Shown in pieces: positions 1-9,024 of a DNA stretch of 64,000 bases. The DNA comes from an uncultured Roseovarius sp. (GTDB taxonomy: Bacteria; Pseudomonadota; Alphaproteobacteria; Rhodobacterales; Rhodobacteraceae): contig CANMOU010000002.1 in NCBI GenBank assembly GCA_947499555.1, forward strand, positions 197,001 through 261,000, written 5' to 3'. Position numbers and translations under genes: made by a program. Every line of letters starts with the position of its first letter. Position 1 is the first letter of the stretch. Under the pieces are notes generated by a model. The model worked only from the letters and a program-made list of their open reading frames with translations, ran no database searches and was not told the origin of the DNA.

Positions 1-1230
1 ACCATCACGCAATCGGTTCAGAACACCGGTGGTACGGCTGCGACGGTTGCGCCTTATGGCATTCTGGCGCGACATGGCGAGCCCGGTGACCTGAAGAATT
101 TCTTTATTCTGCATGAAGGCGCAATCAGCATCACCGACGGTGAGCTTGTCGAGACCGACTATGACGACTTTGAAGCCTTCGGCGCGCAGCAAGACGTCAC
201 GCTGGCCGAAAGTGGCTGGACCGGATTCACAGACCACTACTGGATGACGGCCCTGATCCCCGGACAAGCCGAGGGCGCGCAGTTCAGCACATTTCAGGAT
301 CCTGCGCGAAACATCTATCAGACCAATATCAAGCAGCGCACCGCAACGGTCGAACCCGGACAGGAACTGGCCGTGACAACCCGGCTTTTCGCCGGCGCCA
401 AGGAATGGGACACGATCCGCAGTTACCAGAACGAAGAAGGCGTCGAGAAGTTTCTCGACTCCATCGACTGGGGCTGGTTCTTCTTCCTGACCAAGCCGAT
501 CTTTGCGGTGCTGCACTGGCTCAACGTGCTGATCGGCAATATGGGCTGGGCGATCATCGCGCTTACCTTCATCATCAAGCTCGTGCTCTTGCCGCTGGCC
601 TATAAATCCTATGTCTCGATGGCGAAGATGAAAGAGCTTCAGCCCGAGATGGAGAAGATCAAGGAGCGCGCCGGAGACGACCGTCAGAAGCTGCAGCAAG
701 AGGTGATGGCGCTTTACAAGAAGGAAAAGGTCAACCCGGCCTCGGGGTGTTTGCCGATCCTCTTGCAGATCCCGATTTTCTTCTCGCTCTATAAGGTGAT
801 CTTCGTCACCCTTGAGTTGCGCCACGCGCCCTGGATCGGCTGGATCAAGGATCTGTCCGCGCCCGATCCATCTTCAATCTACAACCTCTGGGGCCTGCTG
901 CCCTGGACCGGGCCGGAACCGGGCTCGCTTCTTGCGCTCATCTTCATAGGAATCCTGCCGCTGCTGCTGGGTATTTCCATGTGGCTACAGCAGAAACTCA
1001 ATCCGGCGCCAACCGATCCGACACAAAAGATGATCTTTGCCTGGATGCCTTGGGTCTTCATGTTTATGCTGGGCAGCTTTGCCTCGGGTCTGGTGGTCTA
1101 CTGGATCGCCAACAACGTGATCACCTTTTCGCAGCAATACCTTATTATGCGCAGTCAGGGCTACAAGCCGGACGTCTTTGGCAACATTTTGGAAAGCTTC
1201 AAGAAAAAACCCAAGCCGGAGGATAAATGA
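1..1230 (+). CDS. yidC: Membrane protein insertase YidC (5'-truncated by window edge)
   Basis: Inserts and folds inner-membrane proteins, alone or with SecYEG. The reading frame is open from base 1, so the start and the first N-terminal residues lie outside; 409 residues are visible. The first roughly 150 are the tail of the periplasmic beta-sandwich domain. The conserved five-helix core follows, with the hydrophilic cytoplasmic hairpin rich in K/E (MAKMKELQPEMEKIKERAGD) and the family motif GCLPILLQIPIFFSLY. The C-terminus is lysine-rich, as usual. The stop overlaps the start of the MOSC gene in an ATGA. The order yidC - MOSC - engB - argB is a conserved Rhodobacterales block, from memory. 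Family assignment is very safe. Confidence 0.97.
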   Translation, partial: TITQSVQNTGGTAATVAPYGILARHGEPGDLKNFFILHEGAISITDGELVETDYDDFEAFGAQQDVTLAESGWTGFTDHYWMTALIPGQAEGAQFSTFQDPARNIYQTNIKQRTATVEPGQELAVTTRLFAGAKEWDTIRSYQNEEGVEKFLDSIDWGWFFFLTKPIFAVLHWLNVLIGNMGWAIIALTFIIKLVLLPLAYKSYVSMAKMKELQPEMEKIKERAGDDRQKLQQEVMALYKKEKVNPASGCLPILLQIPIFFSLYKVIFVTLELRHAPWIGWIKDLSAPDPSSIYNLWGLLPWTGPEPGSLLALIFIGILPLLLGISMWLQQKLNPAPTDPTQKMIFAWMPWVFMFMLGSFASGLVVYWIANNVITFSQQYLIMRSQGYKPDVFGNILESFKKKPKPEDK

Positions 1231-1973
1231 TGGCCATGGTGGCGGCTCTTTGGCGCCACCCCATCAAGGCGCATGGGCGAGAGGCGGTTGACCGGATCAC
1301 CTTGCGTGAGGGCGAGACGATGCCGGGCGACCGGCAATGGGCGGTGGCGCATGAATTGTCCGAGGCGGATGGAGCGGAATGGGCGCCTTGCGCCTCGTTC
1401 ACCCGTGCGGCCAAAGTGCCGGCCTTGATGGCCATCACATGCCAATCACATGCCAATGGCCAGAATCTGACGCTGTCCCATCCCGAGCTGGACGATCTGG
1501 TGTTCGACCCCGACCGCGACGGATCGGCGTTTCTGGCGTGGGTTCGACCGCTGATGCCCGCCAACCGGGCGCAGGCCGCGCGTCTGGTGCGCAGCCAGAG
1601 CCAGGGGATGACGGACAGCGACTATCCCACGCTCAGCCTCTTTGGTCTTGCCGCGCATGACGCCGTCGCTGAGGTCCTGCAACAGGATATCTCGGTTCAT
1701 CGCTGGCGCGGCAATCTGCACTTGTCAGGCCTGCAGCCCTGGGAAGAGTTCGAGTGGATCGGCAAGACCGTTCGGATCGGAGCGGCGGAGCTAAAGGTCG
1801 AGGAACGTATCGAGCGCTGCATGGCAACGGCGGCCAACCCCGAGACGGGTATTCGGGATGCGGATACGTTGGGCGTGCTGAACGGCACGTTCGGCCATCA
1901 GAATTTCGGCGTCTATGCTGTTGTGACCAAGACGGGCGAGATCAGCGTCGGCGATGCGGTCGAGGTGATCTGA
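1227..1973 (+). CDS. MOSC domain-containing protein
   Basis: A 248-residue MOSC (molybdenum cofactor sulfurase C-terminal) protein. Family members are thought to carry or transfer sulfur on a conserved cysteine for metal-sulfur cofactors; the substrate here is unknown. An N-terminal beta-barrel-like section (AALWRHPIKAHGRE) precedes the core, which holds the candidate cysteine in ERIERCMATAANPETG near residue 196 and ends in a typical VYAVVTKTGEISVGDAVEV segment. The ATG at 1227 overlaps the yidC stop by four bases; in-frame ATGs at 1230 and 1236 are alternatives. The stop overlaps the engB start by one base, so the three genes are probably translationally coupled. A tandem 11-bp duplication lies inside the gene near 1434-1456. 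Confidence 0.9.
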   Translation: MMAMVAALWRHPIKAHGREAVDRITLREGETMPGDRQWAVAHELSEADGAEWAPCASFTRAAKVPALMAITCQSHANGQNLTLSHPELDDLVFDPDRDGSAFLAWVRPLMPANRAQAARLVRSQSQGMTDSDYPTLSLFGLAAHDAVAEVLQQDISVHRWRGNLHLSGLQPWEEFEWIGKTVRIGAAELKVEERIERCMATAANPETGIRDADTLGVLNGTFGHQNFGVYAVVTKTGEISVGDAVEVI

Positions 1974-2623
1974 TGGCCTTGCCATTTCCGATCACGGAAC
2001 CACCCGACACGGCGAGCGAGGAAGCCGGGCGCAAGCTTTTTGCCGGGCCGGTCGATTTCGTCAAAGGTGTTGTCGCCATGTCGGGCTTGCCGGATGCGGA
2101 CCGGCTTGAGGTATGTTTTGCGGGGCGCTCGAATGTCGGCAAATCAAGCCTGATCAATGCGGTGACCGGACGTAAGGCGCTTGCCCGCGCGTCGAACACG
2201 CCGGGGCGCACGCAAGAGATCAACTATTTTGATTTGGGCGGGCAGAGCTATCTGGTGGACCTACCAGGGTATGGCTATGCCAATGCGCCGCTCGACAAGG
2301 TGAAGAAGTGGCAGGCCCTGCTGAAGCAGTACTTGTCGGGCCGCGCCACGCTTCGGCGCGCCTTTGTCCTGATCGACAGCCGACATGGCATCAAGCCGGT
2401 CGATGAGGAGATCATGGCGCTTCTCGATAGCGCGGCGGTGACGTTTCAATGCGTGCTGACCAAGGCCGACAAGCTGAAGGCCAATGGTCAGGAAGCCGTG
2501 CTCAAACAGGTGCGCGAGAAACTGTCAAAGCACCCCGCCGCCTTTCCGGAACTTGTGGTGACGTCTTCAGAGAAAGGTGACGGCATCCCGACGCTTCGGG
2601 CCATCATAGCCGGGCTCGAATAG
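1973..2623 (+). CDS. engB: Ribosome biogenesis GTP-binding protein EngB/YihA
   Basis: A 216-residue TrmE-Era-EngA-EngB-Septin family GTPase needed for late large-subunit assembly and, in model bacteria, normal division. Visible motifs are G1 GRSNVGKSS at residues 51-59, the switch region ASNTPGRTQEINYF, G3 DLPGYGYA at 96-103 and G4 TKAD. Length fits the family (about 195-220). The frame is open further upstream to 1754 over the MOSC gene, but the ATG at 1973 shares one base with the MOSC stop (TGATG) and gives the standard N-terminus, so it is chosen. Confidence 0.97.
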   Translation: MALPFPITEPPDTASEEAGRKLFAGPVDFVKGVVAMSGLPDADRLEVCFAGRSNVGKSSLINAVTGRKALARASNTPGRTQEINYFDLGGQSYLVDLPGYGYANAPLDKVKKWQALLKQYLSGRATLRRAFVLIDSRHGIKPVDEEIMALLDSAAVTFQCVLTKADKLKANGQEAVLKQVREKLSKHPAAFPELVVTSSEKGDGIPTLRAIIAGLE

Positions 2624-2686
2624 CGCAAATGCGCTTGGCAAGCCGGTTTCATCCGCGCTAGAGGGGGCATTCGAGGGACGGCATTG
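2624..2686. other. engB-argB intergenic gap with small hairpin
   Basis: Just after the engB stop the sequence AGCGCAAATGCGCT (about 2624-2637) forms a short perfect inverted repeat without a T-run, so it is at most a weak processing or pause signal. No promoter is evident. argB may have its own promoter or continue from engB. Confidence 0.3.
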
Positions 2687-3550
2687 ATGAAGAAAAGAGA
2701 CATGACCCGGGACAATATCGCCACCGCGCGCACGCTGAGCGAGGCGCTGCCATATCTGCAACGCTACGATAATGCGATTGTGGTCATCAAGCTTGGCGGT
2801 CACGCCATGGGCAGCGACGAAGGTATGGAAAGTTTTGCCCGAGACGTGGTTCTGATGCGCCAGGTGGGCGTCAACCCCGTGATCGTGCATGGCGGCGGGC
2901 CGATGATCAACCGGCTGCTGGACAAGCTTGATATCAAGTCTGAGTTTGTGAACGGCAAACGGGTGACAGACGAGGCCACGATGGAAGTGGTTGAGATGGT
3001 TTTGTCGGGCCAGGTCAACAAGCGGATCGTTCAGGCCATCAATGCGCAAGGTGGCAAAGCTGTGGGGCTGTCGGGCAAGGATGCCAACCTGATCACCTGC
3101 GTTCCGACGGACCCGGCGCTTGGGCTTGTCGGCACGCCTGATCATGTCGATCCGGCGATCCTTCACACGCTTTTCCGCGATGACACAATCCCTGTGATTG
3201 CGCCGCTTGGCGCGGGCCGCAATGGCGAGACATTCAACATCAATGGTGACACCGCGGCCGGGGCCGTTGCCGCGGCCTTGCAGGCCGACAGGCTTCTGCT
3301 TTTGACCGATGTGGATGGTGTGCGCGGGGCTGATGGCGCAATTCTGACCGAGCTGTCCTCGAGTCAGATTGAGCAGCTCACCAAAGAAGGCGTCATCGCC
3401 GGAGGCATGATCCCCAAGACAGAGACCGCGCTTGACGCGCTGGCCTATGGCGTTCGAGCGGTCGTTATTCTGGATGGCCGGGCACCCAATGCGGTTCTTC
3501 TGGAGCTTTTTACCGAACATGGGGCGGGCTCTCTTATTCGTGCTGGGTAA
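2687..3550 (+). CDS. argB: Acetylglutamate kinase
   Basis: Phosphorylates N-acetyl-L-glutamate, the second step of arginine/ornithine synthesis, in the cytoplasm. The 287 residues carry amino-acid-kinase motifs: IKLGGHA at 34-40 (phosphate-binding Lys and glycines), VHGGGPMI at 67-74, the [13 protein letters not shown] substrate loop, LLLTDVDGV, and the C-terminal GGMIPK segment. An N-terminal extension before the kinase fold is typical of hexameric, arginine-sensitive ArgB; feedback inhibition is therefore likely but inferred. A TTG one codon upstream (2684) is less likely as start than the ATG at 2687. Confidence 0.96.
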   Translation: MKKRDMTRDNIATARTLSEALPYLQRYDNAIVVIKLGGHAMGSDEGMESFARDVVLMRQVGVNPVIVHGGGPMINRLLDKLDIKSEFVNGKRVTDEATMEVVEMVLSGQVNKRIVQAINAQGGKAVGLSGKDANLITCVPTDPALGLVGTPDHVDPAILHTLFRDDTIPVIAPLGAGRNGETFNINGDTAAGAVAAALQADRLLLLTDVDGVRGADGAILTELSSSQIEQLTKEGVIAGGMIPKTETALDALAYGVRAVVILDGRAPNAVLLELFTEHGAGSLIRAG

Positions 3551-3635
3551 CGAGTGGTGCGGTGCTCTGACGCGCTTGCGCGTTTGTGAAGCATGATCGC
3601 TTGTTCTGCGCCGCGTTTTGCTTAACCTTCAAGGC

Positions 3636-4430
3636 ATGGAACATGAGATGGCCGTCCGCCTTGGGGTCTTTATCGGCCTCTTTGCTGTCCTCGCGCTGAT
3701 CGAGGCGTGGGCGCCAAGGCGTGTGCGCTCACAACCCCGCAGCACGCGCTGGACGACAAACTGGGCGATCATTATCCTTGATACCGTGACGTTGCGCCTT
3801 CTGGCCTTGGCGCTGCCATTGCTGGCTGTTGGTGCGGCGATTGACGCGCAAAATCAGGGCTGGGGCCTCATGAATGCGCTGGATTTGCCGCTTTGGCTGG
3901 CGGTCATTCTGACCGTCTTGATCTTTGATTTTGCCATTTGGGCCCAGCATCTGATCACCCATAAGATCCCGGTCCTTTGGCGGTTTCACCGGGTTCACCA
4001 TGCTGACCGCGATATCGATGTGACCACGGCGATCCGGTTTCATCCTGTGGAAATCGCCCTCTCGATGCTGCTCAAGATCGGGTTGGTCTATCTGCTTGGA
4101 CCCCCGGCCATCGGGATCATCATTTTTGAGATCGTCCTCAACGGCACAGCGATGTTCAACCATGCCAATATCAAACTGCCGCTGTGGCTTGATGCTGTCG
4201 TGCGGCGTGTTCTGGTGACGCCCGATATGCACCGGGTGCACCATTCCGACCAGCGCCACGAACATGACAGCAATTATGGCTTCGCGCTTTCGATCTGGGA
4301 CCGGATGTTCGGCACGTATATCGCGCAGCCGGAGAAGGGGCATGATGATATGACTATTGGTCTGGAATGGCAGGATGACCGCCCGTCAAAACTCGGCTGG
4401 TCCCTTGGCCTGCCGTTTCTGCGCAAATGA
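3636..4430 (+). CDS. Sterol desaturase / fatty acid hydroxylase superfamily protein
   Basis: A 264-residue integral membrane di-iron oxygenase. The histidine clusters that ligate the irons are visible: HLITH, HRVHHAD, a HPVE/NHAN region and MHRVHHSDQRHEHDSN. Four or more hydrophobic segments surround them, and the protein ends GLPFLRK. Family members hydroxylate or desaturate sterols, carotenoids, fatty acids or ornithine lipids; the substrate cannot be read from sequence. ATG 3636 is preferred to the upstream TTG 3618; ATG 3648 also fits. The stop overlaps the next gene by four bases (ATGA), suggesting one transcript with the Fe-S protein and phosphatase genes. Confidence 0.9.
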   Translation: MEHEMAVRLGVFIGLFAVLALIEAWAPRRVRSQPRSTRWTTNWAIIILDTVTLRLLALALPLLAVGAAIDAQNQGWGLMNALDLPLWLAVILTVLIFDFAIWAQHLITHKIPVLWRFHRVHHADRDIDVTTAIRFHPVEIALSMLLKIGLVYLLGPPAIGIIIFEIVLNGTAMFNHANIKLPLWLDAVVRRVLVTPDMHRVHHSDQRHEHDSNYGFALSIWDRMFGTYIAQPEKGHDDMTIGLEWQDDRPSKLGWSLGLPFLRK

Positions 4431-5068
4431 CCTTCGAAGACATCCAGCGGGCGTGCCGCTCTGTTAGTCTGGACATCGCTGGCGCTTTCCACCCAAACGC
4501 AGAGGATGGTGCACCGGAGGGATGCCAGACACTCTTGCTGCTCAGCCCAGCCGAGCCGGGGTTTTGGAAGACGTTGACGGAAAGCCCCGAATGGCGGCAG
4601 TCCGATCCTGTGGACCGATGGTCTGAAAGCGTGATCGGCAATCTTGCGCGCCAGGTGTCGGGTACGGCCCTGTTCCCATTCGGTGGGCCGCCCTATCAAC
4701 CCTTCATTCGCTGGGCCGCACGCTCTGGCTCTGCCTGGGTGTCGCCTGTCACCATCCTGGTACAGGCCAAAGCGGGGCTGATGGTTTCCTACCGTGGCGC
4801 AATCGCGCTTGCGCGCCGACTTGATCTGCCTGCTCTGCCGACAAAGCCGTGCGAGACATGCCTAAGACCCTGCCTGTCTGCCTGCCCGGTCAGGGCCTTG
4901 TCAGCCGACGGCTATGATCTTGAGGCCTGTCATGCGTTTCTCGACACAAAGGCAGGCCAGGATTGTATGACGCGAGGCTGTGCGGTGCGAAGGTCTTGTC
5001 CGGTATCGCAGAGCTATGGCAGACTGGAAGAGCAATCCGCCTACCATATGTCGGTGTTCCATAAATAA
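4427..5068 (+). CDS. 4Fe-4S ferredoxin-like domain protein of unknown function
   Basis: A 213-residue protein whose C-terminal third has the cysteine pattern of a ferredoxin-type cluster site: CETCLRPCLSACPVRAL, then a second group with C..DC, RGCAVR and SCPV. That suggests one or two 4Fe-4S clusters, similar to the dicluster domains next to QueG-type reductases. The N-terminal about 130 residues are not recognised. It overlaps the hydroxylase-like gene by four bases and is followed directly by the SixA gene. A redox or electron-transfer role, perhaps for the neighbouring di-iron enzyme, is inference. Confidence 0.75.
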   Translation: MTFEDIQRACRSVSLDIAGAFHPNAEDGAPEGCQTLLLLSPAEPGFWKTLTESPEWRQSDPVDRWSESVIGNLARQVSGTALFPFGGPPYQPFIRWAARSGSAWVSPVTILVQAKAGLMVSYRGAIALARRLDLPALPTKPCETCLRPCLSACPVRALSADGYDLEACHAFLDTKAGQDCMTRGCAVRRSCPVSQSYGRLEEQSAYHMSVFHK

Positions 5069-5572
5069 ATGCCCAAACTCATTCTCACGCGACACGGGAA
5101 ATCAAGCTGGGATGACCCGCTGCTTTATGACCACGACCGCCCCCTGACACCGCGCGGCATCAGATCGTCGAGAGCCATCGGTGCCTGGTTGTCAGGACAA
5201 GAGCTTTTGCCCGATCAGGTGCTTACCTCTTCGGCGACGCGGGCCCAGATGACCGCGGAACTGATTGCCGAAGAGGTCCGGTTTCGAGGCGATTTCAAAG
5301 CAGAGAGCGGGCTCTATCATGCCTCGGCCGATACAATGCTCAAGCATCTGCGGCGTGCCACGGGACAGGTTGTGTTGATGATCGGTCATAATCCAGGCAT
5401 TGCGGATTTCGCGATGCGCCTTGTCTCAAACACGCCAAACCATCCTCGATTCATGGATTACCCGACCGCAGCAACCCTTGTGGCCGAGACACCAGACGAT
5501 TGGAAAGATACGAGTTTTGACGGGTCTCACGCGCTTGATTTTGTGGTGCCACGCGAACTATTGGATGAATAA
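5069..5572 (+). CDS. SixA-type histidine phosphatase family protein
   Basis: A 167-residue phosphoglycerate-mutase-like phosphatase. The catalytic RHG is at residues 8-10 (LTRHGKSSW) and the second histidine is in MIGHNPGI. Length and motif match SixA, which removes phosphate from histidine-phosphotransfer proteins in E. coli; other substrates are possible. The ATG follows the preceding TAA without a spacer. It is the last gene of the hydroxylase - Fe-S - SixA run, followed by a candidate terminator. Confidence 0.88.
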   Translation: MPKLILTRHGKSSWDDPLLYDHDRPLTPRGIRSSRAIGAWLSGQELLPDQVLTSSATRAQMTAELIAEEVRFRGDFKAESGLYHASADTMLKHLRRATGQVVLMIGHNPGIADFAMRLVSNTPNHPRFMDYPTAATLVAETPDDWKDTSFDGSHALDFVVPRELLDE

Positions 5573-5573
5573 C

Positions 5574-5600
5574 GGGCGTCGCCAGCGCCCTAATTTTTTT
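5574..5600 (+). terminator. Candidate intrinsic terminator after the SixA gene
   Basis: GGGCG (5574-5578) pairs with CGCCC (5586-5590), followed by TAATTTTTTT. A short GC-rich stem with a T-run directly after the stop codon is the expected form. Confidence 0.6.
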
Positions 5601-5639
5601 AAAAATCTCTGAGAATAGACAGTGCTTTGCAGCCGCCGG

Positions 5640-5654
5640 TTAAGGCCCTGTTAG
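5640..5654 (+). promoter_or_regulatory. Near-match CtrA-type box upstream of the PAS kinase
   Basis: TTAA-GGCCCTG-TTAG differs by one base from the TTAA-N7-TTAA consensus of the cell-cycle regulator CtrA. It lies 80 bases before the kinase start. Functional use is inference. Confidence 0.35.
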
Positions 5655-5733
5655 GACCTATGAAAACATTGTGTCGACTATGTGGTAAGCCTTTGGCAAG
5701 GCCGTTGGACTCAGTGAACATAGGTATGAGAGG

Positions 5734-6825
5734 ATGAGCAAGGAAAGCCTTACTTGGGAAGTGACACCCGATCTTCTGGGTGTGCTGGATTCAGAAGCGA
5801 AGTTTATGCGCACGAACCCTGCATGGTTCGCGACACTTGGCCGTACGCCGGAAGATATCGAAAGCCGGTTGTTTTTTGACTTCATCCATCCGGATGATTT
5901 GGCGATCACCGCGAAGGCCTTTGTCGACGTGCAGCGGGGCAAGCCTGTGTTGGGATTTGAGAACAGGTACCGACACAAAGATGGCTCGTATCGTTGGTTG
6001 TCGTGGAACGCGGTTCCCGAAGGTGATTTGTATATCTGTTCCGCACGGGATGTGACCTCTGCCAAGAAAAACGAGGATGCGCTTGAAAAGGCCGAGGCAG
6101 ATGCGGAGCTTCGGGAACAATTCATCTCCATCCTGGGGCATGACCTGCGCAATCCGCTCGCCGGCGCGATTTGCTCGATTGAGTATCTCGAGCGCGAAGA
6201 CCTGTCGAAAAACGGGAAAGTCATGGTCGAAACCGCCAACCAATCCCTGCAACGCATATCGCGGCTGATTGATGATGTACTGGATTTCGCGCGCGCCCGT
6301 CTGGGTGGCGATATCGGGGTCAAACCACAACATGAGTCGCATCTGAAACCCACCCTTCGGCAGACCGTCTCTGAAATCAAAATCGCGAACCCTGATGTCC
6401 ATTGGGAAGAGATTTACGATTTTTCTGATCCGGTGACATGTGATCCGGATCGTATCGGGCAACTTGTGTCCAACCTTCTTGGCAATGCGATTTTTCACGG
6501 CGACCCAAGCGAGGGTGTGCGCATCCATGCGCGTGACGCCGGGTCCAACCTGATGATCTCGGTCACCAATCGGGGCGGAACGATCCCGGAGAAAGTGCGG
6601 GAGAAGCTTTTTGAACCCTTCAGCCGACCTGAACCCGGAAGCAGCCAGAATGGCCTCGGGCTTGGGCTTTTTATCTCGAAGAAGATCGCTGATAGCCACA
6701 ATGGCGATATTGAGGTGACGTCTGAGCGCGGAGAAACCACGTTCACCCTGATCCTCCCACGCGGTCGTGCGCTGTTGTCTCTGGTACCGCAACCAGACGC
6801 CGATGGCATTCGCAAGACCGGATAG
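5734..6825 (+). CDS. Soluble PAS-domain sensor histidine kinase
   Basis: A 363-residue protein without membrane segments, so a cytoplasmic sensor. A PAS domain occupies about residues 8-108 and ends in a PAC-like RYRHKDGSYRWLSW...SARDVTSAKK. A short coiled linker leads to the HisKA H-box ILGHDLRNPL with phospho-acceptor His136. The ATPase has the N-box NLLGNAIFHG, a degenerate G1 region (TNRGG) and G2 GLGLGLF. No response regulator is adjacent, so it is an orphan kinase whose partner and ligand are unknown. A near-CtrA box lies upstream and a strong terminator downstream. Confidence 0.92.
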   Translation: MSKESLTWEVTPDLLGVLDSEAKFMRTNPAWFATLGRTPEDIESRLFFDFIHPDDLAITAKAFVDVQRGKPVLGFENRYRHKDGSYRWLSWNAVPEGDLYICSARDVTSAKKNEDALEKAEADAELREQFISILGHDLRNPLAGAICSIEYLEREDLSKNGKVMVETANQSLQRISRLIDDVLDFARARLGGDIGVKPQHESHLKPTLRQTVSEIKIANPDVHWEEIYDFSDPVTCDPDRIGQLVSNLLGNAIFHGDPSEGVRIHARDAGSNLMISVTNRGGTIPEKVREKLFEPFSRPEPGSSQNGLGLGLFISKKIADSHNGDIEVTSERGETTFTLILPRGRALLSLVPQPDADGIRKTG

Positions 6826-6886
6826 GCAACCGGCGCCAGCTTCGGCTGGTGGCATTGGCAGGTGAGGCGCTCAAGCCATCACTGAC

Positions 6887-6922
6887 AAAGAAACGGCCAC
6901 CAGAACGGTGGCCGTTTCTTTT
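6887..6922. terminator. Bidirectional intrinsic terminator between kinase and aapP
   Basis: A perfect 15-bp inverted repeat: AAAGAAACGGCCACC (6887-6901) against 6907-6921, loop AGAAC. A-rich on the left and T-rich on the right, it can stop both the plus-strand kinase transcript and the minus-strand aap operon. Confidence 0.9.
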
Positions 6923-6936
6923 GATTGAAGCCGAGT

Positions 6937-7704
6937 TCAGTGACCGAGAATTTGGCTGAGGAACAGCTTGGTCCGGTCGCTCTTGGGATTGTTGAAGAAC
7001 TCTTCTGGTTCGTTCTGTTCCACGATCTGGCCCTGATCCATGAAGATCACGCGATTGGCCACCTGGCGGGCAAAGCCCATCTCGTGGGTCACGCAGAGCA
7101 TGGTCATGCCCTCTTCGGCGAGTTCCACCATGGTGTCGAGCACCTCTTTGATCATCTCGGGGTCAAGCGCCGAGGTGGGCTCGTCAAAGAGCATGATGCG
7201 AGGCTTCATGCAAAGCGAGCGAGCAATCGCCACACGCTGTTGCTGCCCCCCTGAAAGCTGACCGGGATACTTGTCCGCCTGCTCCGGGATCTTCACCTTG
7301 CCCAGATAGTGCATGGCGACTTCCTCGGCCTCTTTCTTGGGTGTTTTGCGCACCCAGATCGGAGCCAGCGTCAGGTTCTCGAGAATTGTCAGATGCGGGA
7401 ACAGGTTGAAGTGCTGGAATACCATGCCAACCTCGGACCGGATCGTGTCGATGTTCTTGATGTCCGACGACAGCAAGGTGCCATCCACCACGATCTTACC
7501 CTGCTGATGTTCCTCCAGCGCGTTGATGCAGCGAATGAGCGTCGATTTGCCAGAGCCCGAAGGCCCGGCAATCACGATCCGCTCGCCGCGGTAAACGGTC
7601 AGGTCAATGTCCCGCAGGACGTGGAACGACCCGTACCATTTGTTCATGTTTTCGATCTGGATCGCGACTTCGTCGCTGACTTGCATTTGAGCGGCTTCCG
7701 CCAT
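6937..7704 (-). CDS. aapP: General L-amino acid ABC transporter, ATPase subunit
   Basis: The energising subunit of a polar amino-acid importer (Aap in Rhizobium, BztD in Rhodobacter), on the cytoplasmic membrane face. The 255 residues carry Walker [11 protein letters not shown]-loop [11 protein letters not shown], signature LSGGQQQR, Walker [13 protein letters not shown] and the switch CVTHEMGFA. Last gene of aapJQMP, 14 bases after aapM, ending at the bidirectional terminator. Start ATG at 7702-7704 follows a good purine-rich site (AAAGGAGG). Confidence 0.96.
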   Translation of the reverse strand: MAEAAQMQVSDEVAIQIENMNKWYGSFHVLRDIDLTVYRGERIVIAGPSGSGKSTLIRCINALEEHQQGKIVVDGTLLSSDIKNIDTIRSEVGMVFQHFNLFPHLTILENLTLAPIWVRKTPKKEAEEVAMHYLGKVKIPEQADKYPGQLSGGQQQRVAIARSLCMKPRIMLFDEPTSALDPEMIKEVLDTMVELAEEGMTMLCVTHEMGFARQVANRVIFMDQGQIVEQNEPEEFFNNPKSDRTKLFLSQILGH

Positions 7705-7718
7705 TGGGAACCCTCCTT

Positions 7719-9023
7719 TTAACGATGATCTGTCGCAAGCTCACGTTCGAGCCATTGCGAGTATTGAGAAATGCCGTAGCAGACGACGAAGAAGAGGAGC
7801 GAGGCAAAGCCGAAAAGCTCCCAGTAAACGCCATTCCACTCGGTTGAGGCCAGGATCGGACCCCGGATCATGCCGAGAAGGTCGAACATGGAGATGACCG
7901 ACACAAGCACAGTGTCTTTAAATAGTCCGACGGCCACGTTCACGATCCCTGGGATCGAGATCTTGAGAGCCTGCGGCAGGATGATCAGTCGCATCGCTTG
8001 CGGATAATCAAGACCAAGGCTGTCAGCGGCTTCGTACTGACCCCGTGGCAGAGCGGCAAGTGCGCCTCGGATCACCTCGGCAATATAGGCCGAAGAGAAC
8101 ATCGTGATCATGATGATCACCCTCAAGATCAAGTCAAAGGTCGTGCCTGGTGGCAAGAAGTAAGCCAAAACCACGTTTGCGACAAAGAGCAATGTGATTA
8201 GTGGAACACCTCGAACGAACTCAATAAAGACCACGCAGATCCATTTGATGATCGGCATGTCCGATTGGCGGCCCAAAGCCAACGCGATGCCCAAGGGCAA
8301 AGACAGTGACACACAGACCGTGCCGAGGATCAGGTTGAGCATAAAGCCACCCATGTCCCGAGAAGGTACCGCCGACAAGAGCGTATCGCCAGCTGACACC
8401 GAATTGGTGATTATGCCACCAACCCACCATGTGACCAGAGCAGCAGCAATCGCGCCAAAGAATCCGACGGCGAATGAGTTTGCCACGAACCTTGACCAGA
8501 CGAGATAGCCGGCCACAAAGCCAAGCAAACCAAAGATCGGTGCCAAGACTGGCCCACCCCAAATCAGCCAGAAGGCGATAAAGGGATAGAGCCCCGTAAA
8601 CAGCAGCATCTTGCTGGGCAAGTACTTGTAAAACATGACCGGCGCGACTGCGATAAACAGCAACGCAAATGCCAGTGTCGGGCGCCAGTATTCGTCGTTT
8701 GGATATTTGAACCCAAACAAAAGCTGATTCCAGCGTTCCGTCAGGACGGCAAAACAGCCGCCTGTCGCACCTTCAAGCAATTCGCGACACTCACGAATAG
8801 ACGACGCATTCCAGACCCCGTTCAATATCCAGGGCATTGAAGACATCAGGATGAAGTAAATCGCGATGAAGGCAAAAACGGTCAGGGCAGAATTGGCAAC
8901 ACCTGAAAACAGGTTCTCGCGCCCCCACTTGATAATGCCCGTTTGTGTCGCAGGAGGAGCCTGTTCCGGAAGCATGTCGGTACGTACGAACGCCTCTGTT
9001 CGCTGGGATGTTGTATCTGACAT
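7719..9023 (-). CDS. aapM: General L-amino acid ABC transporter, permease AapM/BztC
   Basis: A 434-residue His/Glu/Gln/Arg-family permease with about eight to ten hydrophobic segments. The C-terminal transporter module contains [14 protein letters not shown] and the ATPase-contact EAA loop [23 protein letters not shown]. An N-terminal periplasmic loop (about residues 65-95) has a cysteine pair in [15 protein letters not shown]. It would pair with AapQ in the membrane. It starts one base after the aapQ stop, so translation is coupled. Length matches BztC, unlike the enlarged AapQ. Confidence 0.95.
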   Translation of the reverse strand: MSDTTSQRTEAFVRTDMLPEQAPPATQTGIIKWGRENLFSGVANSALTVFAFIAIYFILMSSMPWILNGVWNASSIRECRELLEGATGGCFAVLTERWNQLLFGFKYPNDEYWRPTLAFALLFIAVAPVMFYKYLPSKMLLFTGLYPFIAFWLIWGGPVLAPIFGLLGFVAGYLVWSRFVANSFAVGFFGAIAAALVTWWVGGIITNSVSAGDTLLSAVPSRDMGGFMLNLILGTVCVSLSLPLGIALALGRQSDMPIIKWICVVFIEFVRGVPLITLLFVANVVLAYFLPPGTTFDLILRVIIMITMFSSAYIAEVIRGALAALPRGQYEAADSLGLDYPQAMRLIILPQALKISIPGIVNVAVGLFKDTVLVSVISMFDLLGMIRGPILASTEWNGVYWELFGFASLLFFVVCYGISQYSQWLERELATDHR

Positions 9024-9024
9024 A

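Noticed and set aside
1754-1972. Upstream extension of engB over the MOSC gene
   Set aside because: The extension has no similarity to EngB N-termini, and the ATG at 1973 fits the family and the TGATG overlap.
5791-6855. 354-residue minus-strand frame opposite the PAS kinase
   Set aside because: The plus strand has intact PAS, H-box and ATPase motifs; the minus frame has none and crosses the region before the terminator.
7004-7022. Repeated GTTC words resembling a LexA-type site
   Set aside because: They lie in the coding region of aapP and reflect codon choice; the spacing is not that of a GAAC-N7-GAAC operator upstream of a gene.
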